Below, piece after piece: positions 45,131 to 55,477 of a DNA stretch of 64,000 nt. Each line of letters opens with the position of its first letter. Positions within the stretch are counted from its first letter, which is position 1. Where the stretch lies: NCBI RefSeq assembly GCF_003865095.1, contig NZ_BHYK01000001.1:62001-126000 (forward strand). Reading direction: 5' to 3'. Below the pieces are notes generated by a model. The model did no database searches and was not told where the DNA came from. It saw only the letters and a program-made list of their open reading frames with translations. Position numbers and translations under genes: made by a program. This DNA is from Clostridium tagluense (GTDB lineage: Bacteria; Bacillota; Clostridia; Clostridiales; Clostridiaceae).

Positions 45131-46906
45131 ATGATGAGTGGGACGGGTAAATGGAGTTTAAAAGAGCTTTATTCTTCTTTTGAAGGATCAGATTTTAAAA
45201 ATGATGTTAAATTATTTGAAGAACTTATTAAGACTTTAACAAATTGGAGCAAAAATAACTTGAATAGCTATGAAGATATTGCCCACAAGTTAGAGTGCTA
45301 TGTAGATAAAATGGAGGAGTTTCGAAGGATATATAGTAGAATAAGCGCCTTTTGCAGTTTAAGTATTTCAGCAAATGCAAGTAACTCTAGCGCAAAAAAA
45401 TATTTAAGCATGATAGAGAAAATGGAAACTAATCTTAAAGAAGTTGAAGTTAGCACTGCAAAATGGATAAAAAATATGGAAGATTTAGACAGTGTAATAA
45501 ATTCTTCTGATAAGCTAAAAGAGTATGAGTTTTATTTTAAGGAAATTAAGATAAAAAGCTCTCATATGTTAAGTCAGCAGGAAGAGATTTTAATAGCGAA
45601 AATGCGTTTAACAGGTTCAAGTACTTGGTCAAAATATAGAAATCACATAACTGCCAGTCATAATGTAGAAATAGAGTTAGATGGTAAAATTCAAAGTATA
45701 GGTATAAATGAAGTTAAAAATATGCAGTTTTCAAATGAGGGAGAACTTAGAAAGAAAGCGTATTTTGCGGAAAGAAAGAGCAATGATAAAATTGCGGAGG
45801 GGGTACTTGCAGCATTAAATGCTATAAAAGGCGAAGTAATTACTTTAAGTGAAATTAAAAAATATAAATCACCGCTTCACAGAACATTAGAAGACTCTAG
45901 AATGGATGAAGAAACTTTAAATGTTATGATTGAGGTTATGGAGGAAAATTTACAAGAATTCCAAAGATATTTTTTAAAGAAAGCTGAGTTACTAGGACAT
46001 AAAGGCAAACTACCATATTATGATATTATGGCTCCTCTCGGCAATAAAAATATGGAATATACATTTGAAAAGGCAAGAGAATTTATAGTTAAGCATTTTA
46101 GTTCTTTTTCAGAGGAAATGGGAGAATTGGCAGTAAAAGCATTTGATAATGGATGGATAGATTGGGGAGTACGTCAAGGAAAAAGAGGGGGAGCTTTCTG
46201 CAGAAATTTACATTGTATAAAGGAAAGTAGAATTTTATGTAGCTATAATAATAACTTTAAAAATGTATGTACCTTAGCACATGAACTTGGACATGCTTAT
46301 CATGGAATGATGCTTCAAAAGGAAAGTGTTTTAAATTCATCATATCCAATGCCACTTGCAGAAACTGCATCAATTTTCAGTGAAACCCTAGTAAGAAATG
46401 CAGCACTAAAAACAGCAGACAGGGATGAAGCTCTATCAATTTTAGGTACAGATCTTGTAAATTGCAGTTCTGTAATTGTAGATATTTATGCAAGATATAT
46501 TTTTGAAAAAGCTGTATTTGAAAAAAGAAGTGAAGGGGAATTATCATTAGAAGAAGTAAAAAATTTAATGATATGGGCGCAAAAACAAGCTTATGGAGAT
46601 GCCATTTCCCAGGAGACATTAGACCCATTTGCGTGGATTCATAAAAATCATTACTACTATCCAGATGCAAATTTTTATAACTTTCCATACGCTTTTGGAT
46701 TGTTATTTTCAAAAGGACTTTACAATATGTATTTAAATGAAGGTTCTTCATTTGTGAAAAAATATAATGAATTATTGTGTATCACAGGTAAATCTACTAT
46801 ATATGATGTTGCAAAATCAGTTGACATAGACATACATGATAAAGAATTCTGGAGAGGTTCTATGAATATTGTGAAAAAGCAAATAGAGGAGTTCTGCAAT
46901 AGCTAA
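45131..46906 (+). CDS. M3-family oligoendopeptidase (PepF paralog 1)
   Basis: A 591-aa cytoplasmic zinc peptidase that degrades short peptides. The zinc motif is CTLAHELGHAYHGMM (HExxH) and the third ligand Glu is in MPLAETASIFSETL. The N-terminal half is helical and closes over the cleft. It is PepF-like but distinct from the 604-aa paralog at 52340. AAAAGGAG lies 9 nt before ATG; the reading starts at 45131, with a second in-frame ATG at 45134. It ends in a strong terminator. Confidence 0.92.
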   Translation: MMSGTGKWSLKELYSSFEGSDFKNDVKLFEELIKTLTNWSKNNLNSYEDIAHKLECYVDKMEEFRRIYSRISAFCSLSISANASNSSAKKYLSMIEKMETNLKEVEVSTAKWIKNMEDLDSVINSSDKLKEYEFYFKEIKIKSSHMLSQQEEILIAKMRLTGSSTWSKYRNHITASHNVEIELDGKIQSIGINEVKNMQFSNEGELRKKAYFAERKSNDKIAEGVLAALNAIKGEVITLSEIKKYKSPLHRTLEDSRMDEETLNVMIEVMEENLQEFQRYFLKKAELLGHKGKLPYYDIMAPLGNKNMEYTFEKAREFIVKHFSSFSEEMGELAVKAFDNGWIDWGVRQGKRGGAFCRNLHCIKESRILCSYNNNFKNVCTLAHELGHAYHGMMLQKESVLNSSYPMPLAETASIFSETLVRNAALKTADRDEALSILGTDLVNCSSVIVDIYARYIFEKAVFEKRSEGELSLEEVKNLMIWAQKQAYGDAISQETLDPFAWIHKNHYYYPDANFYNFPYAFGLLFSKGLYNMYLNEGSSFVKKYNELLCITGKSTIYDVAKSVDIDIHDKEFWRGSMNIVKKQIEEFCNS

Positions 46907-46931
46907 CTAACTGTAATATTATCAATATAAC

Positions 46932-46982
46932 TAAAATACCTAAACTAGAATTAATTAAAGAATTCTAGTTTAGGTATTTTAT
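46932..46982. terminator. Bidirectional terminator
   Basis: AAAATACCTAAACTAGAATT pairs with AATTCTAGTTTAGGTATTTT between convergent genes. Confidence 0.9.
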
Positions 46983-47007
46983 ATTGAAATTTTATAACCC
47001 ATATTAC

Positions 47008-49560
47008 CTATCCTTCATTTAATCTCTCCACTATGCTCATCTTACTTGTAGTCTTATAGCATATAATAGGAATAACTGAAGAAATCACTATAAGAAAGGG
47101 TAGGCAAATTGCTACTGGTACAAGTGTAATATGGTAACTAAAAAAAGTAAAACCCCCTACAATAGCATTAGCAATAATATAACTAAATGCCATGCCAAAT
47201 GTAACAACAATTAACATAGTAAACAAAGCATAGTATAATCCTTCAAATAAAAGCATCTTATAAAGCTGTCTGCCAGTCATGCCTATACTTTGCAGCATTG
47301 CATGCTCCTTTCTTCTGGATATTATGCTTGTAGCCATAGAATTAGCAAAGTTAAGTATCCCAATCAATGCGATTACAAAACTGAGTGAATATCCTACTAC
47401 ATTGTAAGTAGACTGAGTTTTTGCAAATTCCTTTTCAAAAAAATTTTTTGATGTATAACTAAGTGCAGGCTCTTTTGTTTTTACATAGCTTTTAATATAA
47501 TTTTCAACACTTGGAATCTCTTGCTTTTCCACATCAAATAACGTTGTCATTATGACAGGATTCTTAACATGCGATTTGAATTCATCAGACGGAATAGAAA
47601 TCTGAACTGCCTGAGGATCTGCAGTCCTTACAGAAACGTTAAATGGAATTTCGCCTATTGCCATTACTTTATAAGTCTTTTCTGTTCCATCCTCATAAGT
47701 CATTTTAAAATCTTCACCAACATCATAATAACTTTCTATATTAGAAGTTCCTTGGAAATAAGGTCTTCCAATTATAATATAATTACCTGTTGCAAATTTT
47801 TTGGCATCAAATGTACCTTTGAAAATTTCAATTTTATTCGATATAAGCTTATCAAGTCCACCAAAGGTTAATTTCAGTTCTTTACTTTCTAATATTTTCT
47901 TTGTATCTTCTGTAGTTCCAGATTTATCCTTTATGGCAGCCTCACTTTCAAGCTGACCTTTAAGCCATTTTAATGATTTGTCTGTTAGCTTATGTTTGAA
48001 TTCCTTAAAATATACTCTTCCAACGTTTTTTATTCCCTTCAAAGAACTTATTTCATCCACCGTTTTTTCTTTCAAGGTATCTTGGCCTTTATATCCAATA
48101 TAAGGATTAAAATAACCTGCATCAGCAATACCAAAATCGCTGACTATAATACCACTAACATATTTATCCATATCAAAACCTTTAACCATTGTATAAACAC
48201 TATTAAGAAGTATTATGCTAAGTGAGAGTGAAATCATTACAACAATAGCCTTTTTCTTATTTCTGAACACATTATAGAATGCCATTTTGTAAACTTTAGC
48301 ACCATTAATTGACTCTTTATTCTTCCTTTTTCCATTATCCTGAACATCCGTATACCTAACTGCCTCAATAGGCGATATTTTTGCAGCTATCTTTTGCGGC
48401 TTTCGGCAGCTTATAAGCACAGTTACAAGTGAAAATAATGATGCTGCTATAAATATAAGAGGGTCAAAAGATATTTCAGTGTGCGTAACTTGTACACTCT
48501 GCATTACAAATGGTATAAGCACTGATCCCATCATATATCCTATAACTAATCCTATGGGGATTCCTATAATAGAAAGTATTATAGCCTGCCTTTTAACAAT
48601 ACTTCTTATCTGTTTTGATGTGGTTCCTATAGTTTTAAGCAGACCATAAAATTTAGTATCTTTTGCCACTGAAATATAAAATATATTATAGATAATAAGA
48701 TATCCACTTAACATAACAAGTAGCATTGCACCAATAAGCGAAACTATGCTGCCTAAATTAGATATGATTTGTTCTGAAGTATAAGCCCAATTTACACCTA
48801 GTGGTATATTGGCCTGTGTATATCCGCTATCACTTAAAATTTTCAATAGCTTATTCTTTACATTAAAACTATTTGAAAACATTACATCTGCAAATACAAG
48901 TCCTGTGAGATTTTCAGTTTCTTTAAAATGACTTTTTACATATTTATCATCTATGCCATAAAGCTTTCCTTTTAAAAATTTTTCTGATACCCATGCCATA
49001 CTTGCAGGAGCTACAGCGTCTCCTTTCCAGTATCCTGAAAGAGTAAATTTATCCGTAGCTTGTTTGCCATTTACAGTATATGTTAATGTTACTTTGCTTC
49101 CTATTTCATGTGGCACACCAAGCTTATCAAGTACTATGGTATCAAAAGCTATTTCATTCTCATTTTGTGGCATTGTTCCTTTTGTAGGAAGATCAAACAT
49201 AAATTCTGCTTCCTTATTTGTTGCATACCTTACTTCAGTTTGTCTTGTGGAAAGCTCACTATTTTTTGCAAAACCAACTAATACTGAATATTCAATATCT
49301 TTAATAAGCTTATGATTTTTTATATGGTCAAATTCATCTTTTGTTAAATATTTAAAACTGCCGTGAAAACTTCCTCCCACCTGACGCATAGTGCTTTCCT
49401 GGAGAGATTTGTTCATGCTTATTCCGATTGTTAGTAAGCTTGTAAACAATAAAGTAGTTAATACTATTGCCATTATTGCAAATATATTTCTTAGTTTGTT
49501 TGCTTTCAGACTTTTAATGGAAATATTACGAATAGTCCTCTTATTTTGTGTAGCTATCAT
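47008..49560 (-). CDS. ABC transporter permease, FtsX/MacB-type (850 aa)
   Basis: A large permease with two FtsX-type halves. The N-terminal helix is NIFAIMAIVLTTLLFTSLLT, followed by an external MacB-like domain (about 45-260), three helices (about 270-390), a linker, a second helix (KAIVVMISLSLSIILL), a second external domain (about 460-700) and three more helices. FtsX motifs RRKEHAMLQSIGMTGRQ and FYGLLKTIGTTSKQ are visible. It partners the ATPase encoded immediately upstream, sharing the junction at 49560. With the two-component genes this looks like an antimicrobial-peptide sensing and detoxification (Bce/Vex-like) unit; substrate unknown. Confidence 0.9.
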   Translation of the reverse strand: MIATQNKRTIRNISIKSLKANKLRNIFAIMAIVLTTLLFTSLLTIGISMNKSLQESTMRQVGGSFHGSFKYLTKDEFDHIKNHKLIKDIEYSVLVGFAKNSELSTRQTEVRYATNKEAEFMFDLPTKGTMPQNENEIAFDTIVLDKLGVPHEIGSKVTLTYTVNGKQATDKFTLSGYWKGDAVAPASMAWVSEKFLKGKLYGIDDKYVKSHFKETENLTGLVFADVMFSNSFNVKNKLLKILSDSGYTQANIPLGVNWAYTSEQIISNLGSIVSLIGAMLLVMLSGYLIIYNIFYISVAKDTKFYGLLKTIGTTSKQIRSIVKRQAIILSIIGIPIGLVIGYMMGSVLIPFVMQSVQVTHTEISFDPLIFIAASLFSLVTVLISCRKPQKIAAKISPIEAVRYTDVQDNGKRKNKESINGAKVYKMAFYNVFRNKKKAIVVMISLSLSIILLNSVYTMVKGFDMDKYVSGIIVSDFGIADAGYFNPYIGYKGQDTLKEKTVDEISSLKGIKNVGRVYFKEFKHKLTDKSLKWLKGQLESEAAIKDKSGTTEDTKKILESKELKLTFGGLDKLISNKIEIFKGTFDAKKFATGNYIIIGRPYFQGTSNIESYYDVGEDFKMTYEDGTEKTYKVMAIGEIPFNVSVRTADPQAVQISIPSDEFKSHVKNPVIMTTLFDVEKQEIPSVENYIKSYVKTKEPALSYTSKNFFEKEFAKTQSTYNVVGYSLSFVIALIGILNFANSMATSIISRRKEHAMLQSIGMTGRQLYKMLLFEGLYYALFTMLIVVTFGMAFSYIIANAIVGGFTFFSYHITLVPVAICLPFLIVISSVIPIICYKTTSKMSIVERLNEG

Positions 49561-50240
49561 TAATTATTCACCAGCTTATTCACAACTCTTCCGTCTTCGA
49601 TTTTTATAATAGTATCTGCCATTTGTGCTATTTCCTCATTATGAGTTATCATAACTATGGTCTGATTAAACCGCTTTCCTGTGGCTTTTAGAAGTCCCAA
49701 TACATCAAGGCTTGTTTTACTGTCGAGATTCCCTGTGGGCTCATCTGCAAGAATAATAGCAGGCCTTGTAGCCAAAGCTCTTGCAATAGCCACACGCTGC
49801 TGCTGTCCTCCTGAAAGATTATTTGGATAAGACTTAATCTTACTTTGAATTCCAAGAGCAGATATTATACTATTTAAATACTCTTTATCAACAGTGTTTC
49901 CATCCAGTTCAATAGGAAGAACAATATTTTCATAAACATTCAATATAGGAAGCAAGTTATAATTTTGAAATATAAATCCTATCTTTCTTCGGCGGAATAT
50001 TGTAAGTTTATCATCATTCAATTTAAATATATCCTCGCCTTCTACTTCCACTGATCCTGAAGTTGGCCTATCAAGCCCGCCTAGCATATGTAAAAGGGTA
50101 CTCTTACCGCTACCTGATGTTCCTATAATTGCAGCAAACTCACCCTGATTTATAACTAAATTTACATCATCTAAAGCTTTTACCATATTTTCTCCATTAC
50201 CATAATACTTTTTCAAACTTTTCGTCTGTAATACTGCCAT
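49560..50240 (-). CDS. ABC transporter ATP-binding protein (LolD/BceA-like)
   Basis: A 226-aa ATPase with Walker [10 protein letters not shown], signature [15 protein letters not shown], Walker [14 protein letters not shown] and switch His in [10 protein letters not shown]. The subgroup (MacB/LolD/BceA) uses FtsX-type permeases, matching the next gene. CCTCCCT-complement GGGAGGAATTGTT precedes the ATG at 50240. Confidence 0.95.
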   Translation of the reverse strand: MAVLQTKSLKKYYGNGENMVKALDDVNLVINQGEFAAIIGTSGSGKSTLLHMLGGLDRPTSGSVEVEGEDIFKLNDDKLTIFRRRKIGFIFQNYNLLPILNVYENIVLPIELDGNTVDKEYLNSIISALGIQSKIKSYPNNLSGGQQQRVAIARALATRPAIILADEPTGNLDSKTSLDVLGLLKATGKRFNQTIVMITHNEEIAQMADTIIKIEDGRVVNKLVNN

Positions 50241-50349
50241 AACAATTCCTCCCTAAAAATATTAGTTTATACCTAGGTATGTATACACTATATTCCTCAA
50301 ATCTAACAAACTGCTTTCTCAAATATAACAGTTTTGCAATATTTGATAT

Positions 50350-51390
50350 TTATTTTGTATTAGGCAGGAATACGGAAAATACAGAGCCCTTATTAAGTTT
50401 AGATTTAACCTTAATATATCCACCCTCAGAGGAAATAATTTCTCTTGTAAGGTAAAGGCCTATGCCAACACCATCATATTGTGACACATCGGCACTTCTA
50501 TAAAATCGCTTAAATATAAGATTAAGCTCACCCTCATTTATGCCTATACCCGTATCTTTGATATCTATACGAGTAAACATCTCATATTGGCTGACTATTA
50601 CATCAATTTTGCCCCATTCTGGTGTATATTTAATAGCATTTTCCAGTATATTTACAAATGCTTCGCTTGTCCATTTAACATCGTGATATGCCTTTATGTC
50701 TTCATCACAACATACCTGAATTTGTATATTCTTTTTTTCCGCATAGGAAAATACTGTCCCAATTGAAGTACTGATAGTTTGAAAGACAGGCATTAAAGTT
50801 TTATTAACAGAATTTATAATTCCTGTTTCAAGCCGTGACATTTTTATAAGAGATTCTATAAGCCATCTAAGTTTTTCAGACTGAAGCTTTATTCCACTTG
50901 CTAACTCTTTTTGCTCCTGATTTAACTTATAACCATCAAGCAGCAGTTCAGAATAAAGCATGATATTTGCTACAGGTGTTTTGGTCTGATGAGAAATATC
51001 TGAAATAAGGCTTTTTATTTTGTTGCGCTCCTTTTCAATTTCATCGGTGGTGGATTTTGACATGGCAATAAAACGATACATTTTGCTCTCAAAGGAGGAA
51101 AGCATGTTTTCCTCATATCCTGTATACATATTTTTTTTACCACTTATTGCATTATCCATAATTTCATCAATTGTCTTAATAGACCTAGTTACTTTCTTAC
51201 CTAGCACAGTTATAAAAATATATGCCAAAATGATCACAGCCAAGGAATATGCAAATATGATTAAAATAAACATTATTGTAGAATCATATATAAGTAATAA
51301 AAACATGGTGATTGCTACAGTAAATAAAACAAATACTGCTCCAAAAATAATATAAGTCCTTTGAAATGAAGCCTCTGTAATTTTATTCAA
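50350..51390 (-). CDS. Sensor histidine kinase of ABC-transporter locus
   Basis: The protein is about 346 aa. Two membrane helices (YIIFGAVFVLFTVAITMFLLL and IMFILIIFAYSLAVIILAYI) have only a few external residues between them, as in intramembrane-sensing kinases that read transporter activity. The H-box is SDISHQTKTPVANI, the N-box LENAIKYTPEWG and the G-boxes DTGIGI and GVGIGLYLTREI. I chose TTG 51388-51390 as start because GGAGGAG lies 6-7 nt ahead; the upstream ATG at 51426 would read through the regulator end. It overlaps the regulator gene by 8 nt. Confidence 0.9.
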   Translation of the reverse strand: MNKITEASFQRTYIIFGAVFVLFTVAITMFLLLIYDSTIMFILIIFAYSLAVIILAYIFITVLGKKVTRSIKTIDEIMDNAISGKKNMYTGYEENMLSSFESKMYRFIAMSKSTTDEIEKERNKIKSLISDISHQTKTPVANIMLYSELLLDGYKLNQEQKELASGIKLQSEKLRWLIESLIKMSRLETGIINSVNKTLMPVFQTISTSIGTVFSYAEKKNIQIQVCCDEDIKAYHDVKWTSEAFVNILENAIKYTPEWGKIDVIVSQYEMFTRIDIKDTGIGINEGELNLIFKRFYRSADVSQYDGVGIGLYLTREIISSEGGYIKVKSKLNKGSVFSVFLPNTK

Positions 51391-52075
51391 AAGATTCTCC
51401 TCCAGCCCACATATACCCCATTCCATATATTGTTTTTATATATTTGGGGGAATTGGGGTTATCCTCTATTTTATTCCTAAGTCTACTTACGCTAACAGTT
51501 AGAGCGTTCTCATCAACGTACTCCGCTCCATCACTCCAAACCTTATCAACAAGCTGAGATCTTGATAAAATACTGCCCTTATTATTCAATAAAATTTTTA
51601 AAAGTTTCTGCTCGGTCTTGCTCAATACAAGAGCCACCCCATTTTTAGTAAACTCCATGGTATCAAAATTAAATACCATATTATCTATTGTAATTTTATT
51701 ATCAGATTTTATATCCCTAGCACGCCTTAATATTGCCCTTACTCTTGCGCGCAAAACCATAAGGCTGAAAGGTTTGGTAATATAATCATCTCCCCCAAGT
51801 TCCAGACCTGTAACAATATCAATTTCCAAATCATTTGCAGTTAAGAAAATAATAGGCACTTGAGATGCTTGTCTAATTTCTTTACAAAGTTCAAATCCGC
51901 TTCCATCTGGTAAATTAACATCAAGTATAATCAGCTCTATTTTTTTATCACATAGCATTTGTTTAGCTTGTTTAATATTATATGCTTGCTGGATATCAAC
52001 ATCATTTTGACGGAGGGATAGCATAATGCCGCTATTCAAAGTAACATCATCCTCAACTATAAGCATTGTTATCAA
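51383..52075 (-). CDS. OmpR-family response regulator
   Basis: A 230-aa regulator with receiver acidic pair VEDD, phospho-acceptor D52 in LIILDVNLPDG, Lys in YITKPFS, and a C-terminal winged helix (SRSQLVDKVWSDGAEYVDENALTV region, ending near IYGMGYMW). It pairs with the overlapping kinase and likely controls the ABC transporter genes downstream. The start is TTG at 52073-52075 with AAGGTGAT ahead; an ATG three codons on is the alternative. Confidence 0.93.
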   Translation of the reverse strand: MITMLIVEDDVTLNSGIMLSLRQNDVDIQQAYNIKQAKQMLCDKKIELIILDVNLPDGSGFELCKEIRQASQVPIIFLTANDLEIDIVTGLELGGDDYITKPFSLMVLRARVRAILRRARDIKSDNKITIDNMVFNFDTMEFTKNGVALVLSKTEQKLLKILLNNKGSILSRSQLVDKVWSDGAEYVDENALTVSVSRLRNKIEDNPNSPKYIKTIYGMGYMWAGGESFE

Positions 52076-52239
52076 GAAATCACCTTCTCCATTCTATGTA
52101 GGATTCGTAATTTAGTTTACATTTAGCAAGATTTCCACAAAAAAAAATATAAAAATTCGCATATTGGAGTTAATATTCGTCATACATCCAATTATAGAAT
52201 ATTATACCATAATTATTTTTGTTGCTATAATATTTTCAG

Positions 52240-52280
52240 CCATAATAAAAAGCATCTAGATAGCAGATGCTTTTTATTAC
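52240..52280. terminator. Terminator between pepF paralog 2 and the regulator gene
   Basis: AATAAAAAGCATCT pairs with AGATGCTTTTTATT. It ends the minus-strand pepF transcript ahead of the two-component operon. Confidence 0.85.
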
Positions 52281-52339
52281 ACATAAATATTATTAATTAC
52301 GTAGGTTAATATACAGTTACCCATTATCGCTGATCTTTT

Positions 52340-54154
52340 TTAAATGCATCCTTCCATATCGTCTGTAAGTTTTACTAATTGATCAATTATATCGCCTATA
52401 TGCTCTATAGTATCTAATAGCGGTTTTTCTGTTGTTATATCTACTCCAGCCATTTTAGCAAGTTCTACTGGCGACTTAGTTCCTCCTGCTTTTAGCACTT
52501 TCCTCCAGTCATCAACGGCTGGTTGTCCTTCTTTTAAAATTCTGTTACTTACTTCTGTAGCTATGGTAAGCCCAGCACTATATGTATATGGATAAAGTCC
52601 CATATAATAGTGTGGCTGTCTCATCCAAGTAAGTTCTGAGCCATCAACTATTTTCACAGAGTCTCCCCAGAATTTTTCTAGCACACCTTTTTTTATTTCA
52701 TTAAGAGTTGAAGCCTGCACACTTTCACCTGCATCTATTATTTTATAAACTTCTCTTTGATACGCAGCTTCTAACAGATGAGTTACAAAGTTATGATAAT
52801 AGGTACGGCTAATAATAGAAGATAAGACCCATCTCTTAAATCTAGGATCATCATTTGTTTTCATAAGATAATTTGCCATAAGTAATTCATTCATAGTGGA
52901 TGGTGCTTCTATAAAATATAAAGATGGCTCTGCATCAAATATATTTTGATTTTCATTAATTAACTGAAAATGCCCTGCATGACCTAATTCATGAGCAAGT
53001 ACAAATGCTTCTCTCATTTTCTCAGACCAAGATATCAAAATAAAAGGGTGATTTCCGTAAGGCGTAGCACAAAAAGCACCTGTTGATTTTCCTTTATTTA
53101 CAGTAAAATCAATCCATCTTTCATCATAGCCCTTTTTAACCATTTCTAAATAATCGTCACCTAATACGGATAATGCTCCCTCCACATATTGCTTAGATTC
53201 CTCTACAGATATGGTTGGCTCAAAAGCAGGGTCTACTTCAAGTTTTAAGTCTGCAAAGGTCATTTCATCAATTTTATGAATTTTCTGAAGTAGTTTAGCA
53301 TATTTCCTCATATGTGGCGCTAGCTTTTCCATGATTATATCTATTTGTCTATCATATAATTCCCTCTCTATTTGTTGAGGAAATAATAAACTATCTATAA
53401 CAGAATCAAAGCCTCTAAGAGTTGCTAATGTTTTTTCTTTTTGAACATGAGTCTGATAAAGTGCTGCTACTGTATGTTGATATTCTCCGAGTTTTGAAGA
53501 AAAAGCTTCAAAAGCTGCTCTTCTAATTTTAGTATTAGTTTCATACTCCCATTCATTTTCAAAAAGCACAAAACTAAGAGGATATTCAGTGCCGGCTACA
53601 TTGAAATTTTTAAAATCCATATCAGCTAATTTAGTTGTTTCATATATGGAATAGGGAGAATCTAAAGATCCTGATAAAGCTGATAATGCCTTTTCTACTT
53701 CTGGATGTAGTGAATGTTTTGTAAGTCTTTTTATTTCATTTAAATAATGGCTATTTTCTTTTGACTTTTCGATTGCCTCATCTATTATTTTCTCGTTTGC
53801 TTCCTTAATTTCACTTGTTACAAAGCTTAATCTGCTTTCCAAATCCGATGATATGTTAATAAACTTCATATATCTAGCTTGGTTTTCTATATTAGTTTGA
53901 TCTGTAGAAACTGCAAGATTTGCATAAGAGCCTACCAGGTTTTCATTTTGCAGTACGACTCTCATTTTATCCAAACACTCATTTATCATATTAGCTGAAG
54001 TTAGTTTTTCCTTATAGTTTTTTTCTATTTCTAATGTAAGCGCTTCTAAACCTTTTATAGCTAAATTATACTGCTCCTCTGTTTGGTACATTGAAGATAA
54101 ATCCCAAGTAAGTGACTTATCTACGTCTTTTCTTTCTTTTAAAGCTGTTTTCAT
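52340..54154 (-). CDS. pepF: Oligoendopeptidase F (paralog 2)
   Basis: A 604-aa M3B zinc peptidase. The zinc motif is FVLAHELGHAGHFQ, the third ligand Glu lies in FIEAPSTMNELLMANYL, and substrate-binding Tyr/His are in RQPHYYMGLYPYTYSAG. Length and motifs match PepF. GGGGGC precedes the ATG at 54154. It reads in the same direction as the two-component/ABC operon downstream of it but has its own terminator. Confidence 0.94.
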   Translation of the reverse strand: MKTALKERKDVDKSLTWDLSSMYQTEEQYNLAIKGLEALTLEIEKNYKEKLTSANMINECLDKMRVVLQNENLVGSYANLAVSTDQTNIENQARYMKFINISSDLESRLSFVTSEIKEANEKIIDEAIEKSKENSHYLNEIKRLTKHSLHPEVEKALSALSGSLDSPYSIYETTKLADMDFKNFNVAGTEYPLSFVLFENEWEYETNTKIRRAAFEAFSSKLGEYQHTVAALYQTHVQKEKTLATLRGFDSVIDSLLFPQQIERELYDRQIDIIMEKLAPHMRKYAKLLQKIHKIDEMTFADLKLEVDPAFEPTISVEESKQYVEGALSVLGDDYLEMVKKGYDERWIDFTVNKGKSTGAFCATPYGNHPFILISWSEKMREAFVLAHELGHAGHFQLINENQNIFDAEPSLYFIEAPSTMNELLMANYLMKTNDDPRFKRWVLSSIISRTYYHNFVTHLLEAAYQREVYKIIDAGESVQASTLNEIKKGVLEKFWGDSVKIVDGSELTWMRQPHYYMGLYPYTYSAGLTIATEVSNRILKEGQPAVDDWRKVLKAGGTKSPVELAKMAGVDITTEKPLLDTIEHIGDIIDQLVKLTDDMEGCI

Positions 54155-54423
54155 TATAAAGCCCCCTTTTTTTAGTTATACTGTTGTTTTAAAGTGTCTG
54201 AATATTACAAAATGTATTTTATATACATTCTATAGTAGACGCATGAATTCCTTTAAAGTGGAACAAAAAGTTAGGGGGGGTAGTTTAAATAGTAGATGGT
54301 ATTAAGTTAAGAAGGAATAGATACAGGAATCAAGAGTTTAATAAGGGAGCGATTATTGAAATAGAAGAATTAGAACAAGAAAAAATAGAAAAAGAAATGT
54401 TAAGATGATTAAGAAGATATGAA
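54155..54423. other. Intergenic region without clear gene
   Basis: Promoter region of pepF on the minus strand. On the plus strand, codons 54289-54408 read VDGIKLRRNRYRNQEFNK and onward, with no acceptable start codon; it may be a gene remnant. Confidence 0.35.
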
Positions 54424-54450
54424 AAAAAACTCGTATAAACCGAGTTTTTT
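54424..54450. terminator. Terminator after lipoprotein gene
   Basis: AAAACTCG pairs with CGAGTTTT around TATAAAC. It lies just past the end of the minus-strand lipoprotein gene. Confidence 0.8.
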
Positions 54451-54469
54451 AAGTGTTTATCCATAAGAG

Positions 54470-55192
54470 TTATTTGAAAGTAACTGACTTAATTACCCCA
54501 TCTAAACTCTTTGCACCTACATCGTCAGTGTATGTGCTAATGAAGCTTAAAGCATATCCATTTAGGACACAAGCATAATACTTTTGAGTCATCTTTATAG
54601 TACCAGTTTCAATAGTTGCTTCTAATACACTAAAGCTTTTTCCACCCACTTTTTCAGTATAAATTTCTTTGTCAAATTTATAAGGCATAGTGCTTTTAAC
54701 AGTTTTTAATTGTTTTTTTAATGCGTCTAAGTAGTTAGCACCATCCTTTACACCTTGGAAAAAGGAAAGGTTTTCTGCTATAACTATAAAATTGGGATTT
54801 GCAGTAGTAGATTGAACTTTTAGACCTTTTTGTGAAGTCATTAGAAGATACACTGTTCTTAATTCGCTCAAATCTAGTTCTTTAGCTTTACTTTTATCAT
54901 CTTTAGAAATTACTTCTTTACCTAGTTTAAGTACTTCGGTTTTTTCTTCATCAGTTGCTACTATCCATTTATCAGGAATATTAATGTTCATCTTAAAGAA
55001 ATCATTCGTATAAAGATTACCTTCATTTTTACCTAAAGTGAGTTGTTTATCTTTAGCTACCTCTTTAGGTACTTCCTTAGTTACCGATTTAGGTACCTCT
55101 TTAGTTACCTCTTTAGTAGATGGTTTACTACATCCAACAAATGAAAATGTTAGTAATAATGTTAGAAGACAAGCAGTTGCTTTTTTATACAT
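54470..55192 (-). CDS. Putative lipoprotein of unknown function
   Basis: A 240-aa exported protein. The signal peptide ends in lipobox FVGC (Cys at residue 21), so it is anchored to the membrane. A Lys/Val/Glu repeat linker follows (KEVTKEVPKSVTKEVPKEV), then a single globular domain from about residue 55 (FFKMNINIPDKWIVATDEEK to the end, GAKSLDGVIKSVTFK). The fold pattern resembles small PsbP/DUF-type lipoproteins, without a firm match. GGGGGG precedes the ATG. No operon partner. Confidence 0.8.
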   Translation of the reverse strand: MYKKATACLLTLLLTFSFVGCSKPSTKEVTKEVPKSVTKEVPKEVAKDKQLTLGKNEGNLYTNDFFKMNINIPDKWIVATDEEKTEVLKLGKEVISKDDKSKAKELDLSELRTVYLLMTSQKGLKVQSTTANPNFIVIAENLSFFQGVKDGANYLDALKKQLKTVKSTMPYKFDKEIYTEKVGGKSFSVLEATIETGTIKMTQKYYACVLNGYALSFISTYTDDVGAKSLDGVIKSVTFK

Positions 55193-55477
55193 TTTAAAAC
55201 CCCCCTGAAATTTGTGCGGTATTTGCTAATTTACATATTATTTATTGTATAATGATACTGAAATATATGGTATAAATTATAGCAACTTGTATAATATATA
55301 ACAAAATAAAAAATATGTCAATTAAACGCACTTTATAGTATTTAGTAGTATATTATATAATATAAAAAATATAAATACTTTAGTAGGGCACGGGAAGTTA
55401 ATTCTTATTGGCATATCTTCTTTTGTACAGAATAGGGTTTAGTGCTCTATGTTATGATATAAAATATAATTCATCTA
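55193..55477. other. Intergenic region, promoter of lipoprotein
   Basis: AT-rich; it should hold the minus-strand lipoprotein promoter. I see no other structure. Confidence 0.4.

Noticed and set aside
54289-54408. Basic/acidic 38-codon frame with coiled-coil character
   Set aside because: It has no ATG, GTG or TTG start and an in-frame stop just ahead. A frameshift at the G-run does not restore a longer reading. Possibly a remnant, but not supported.
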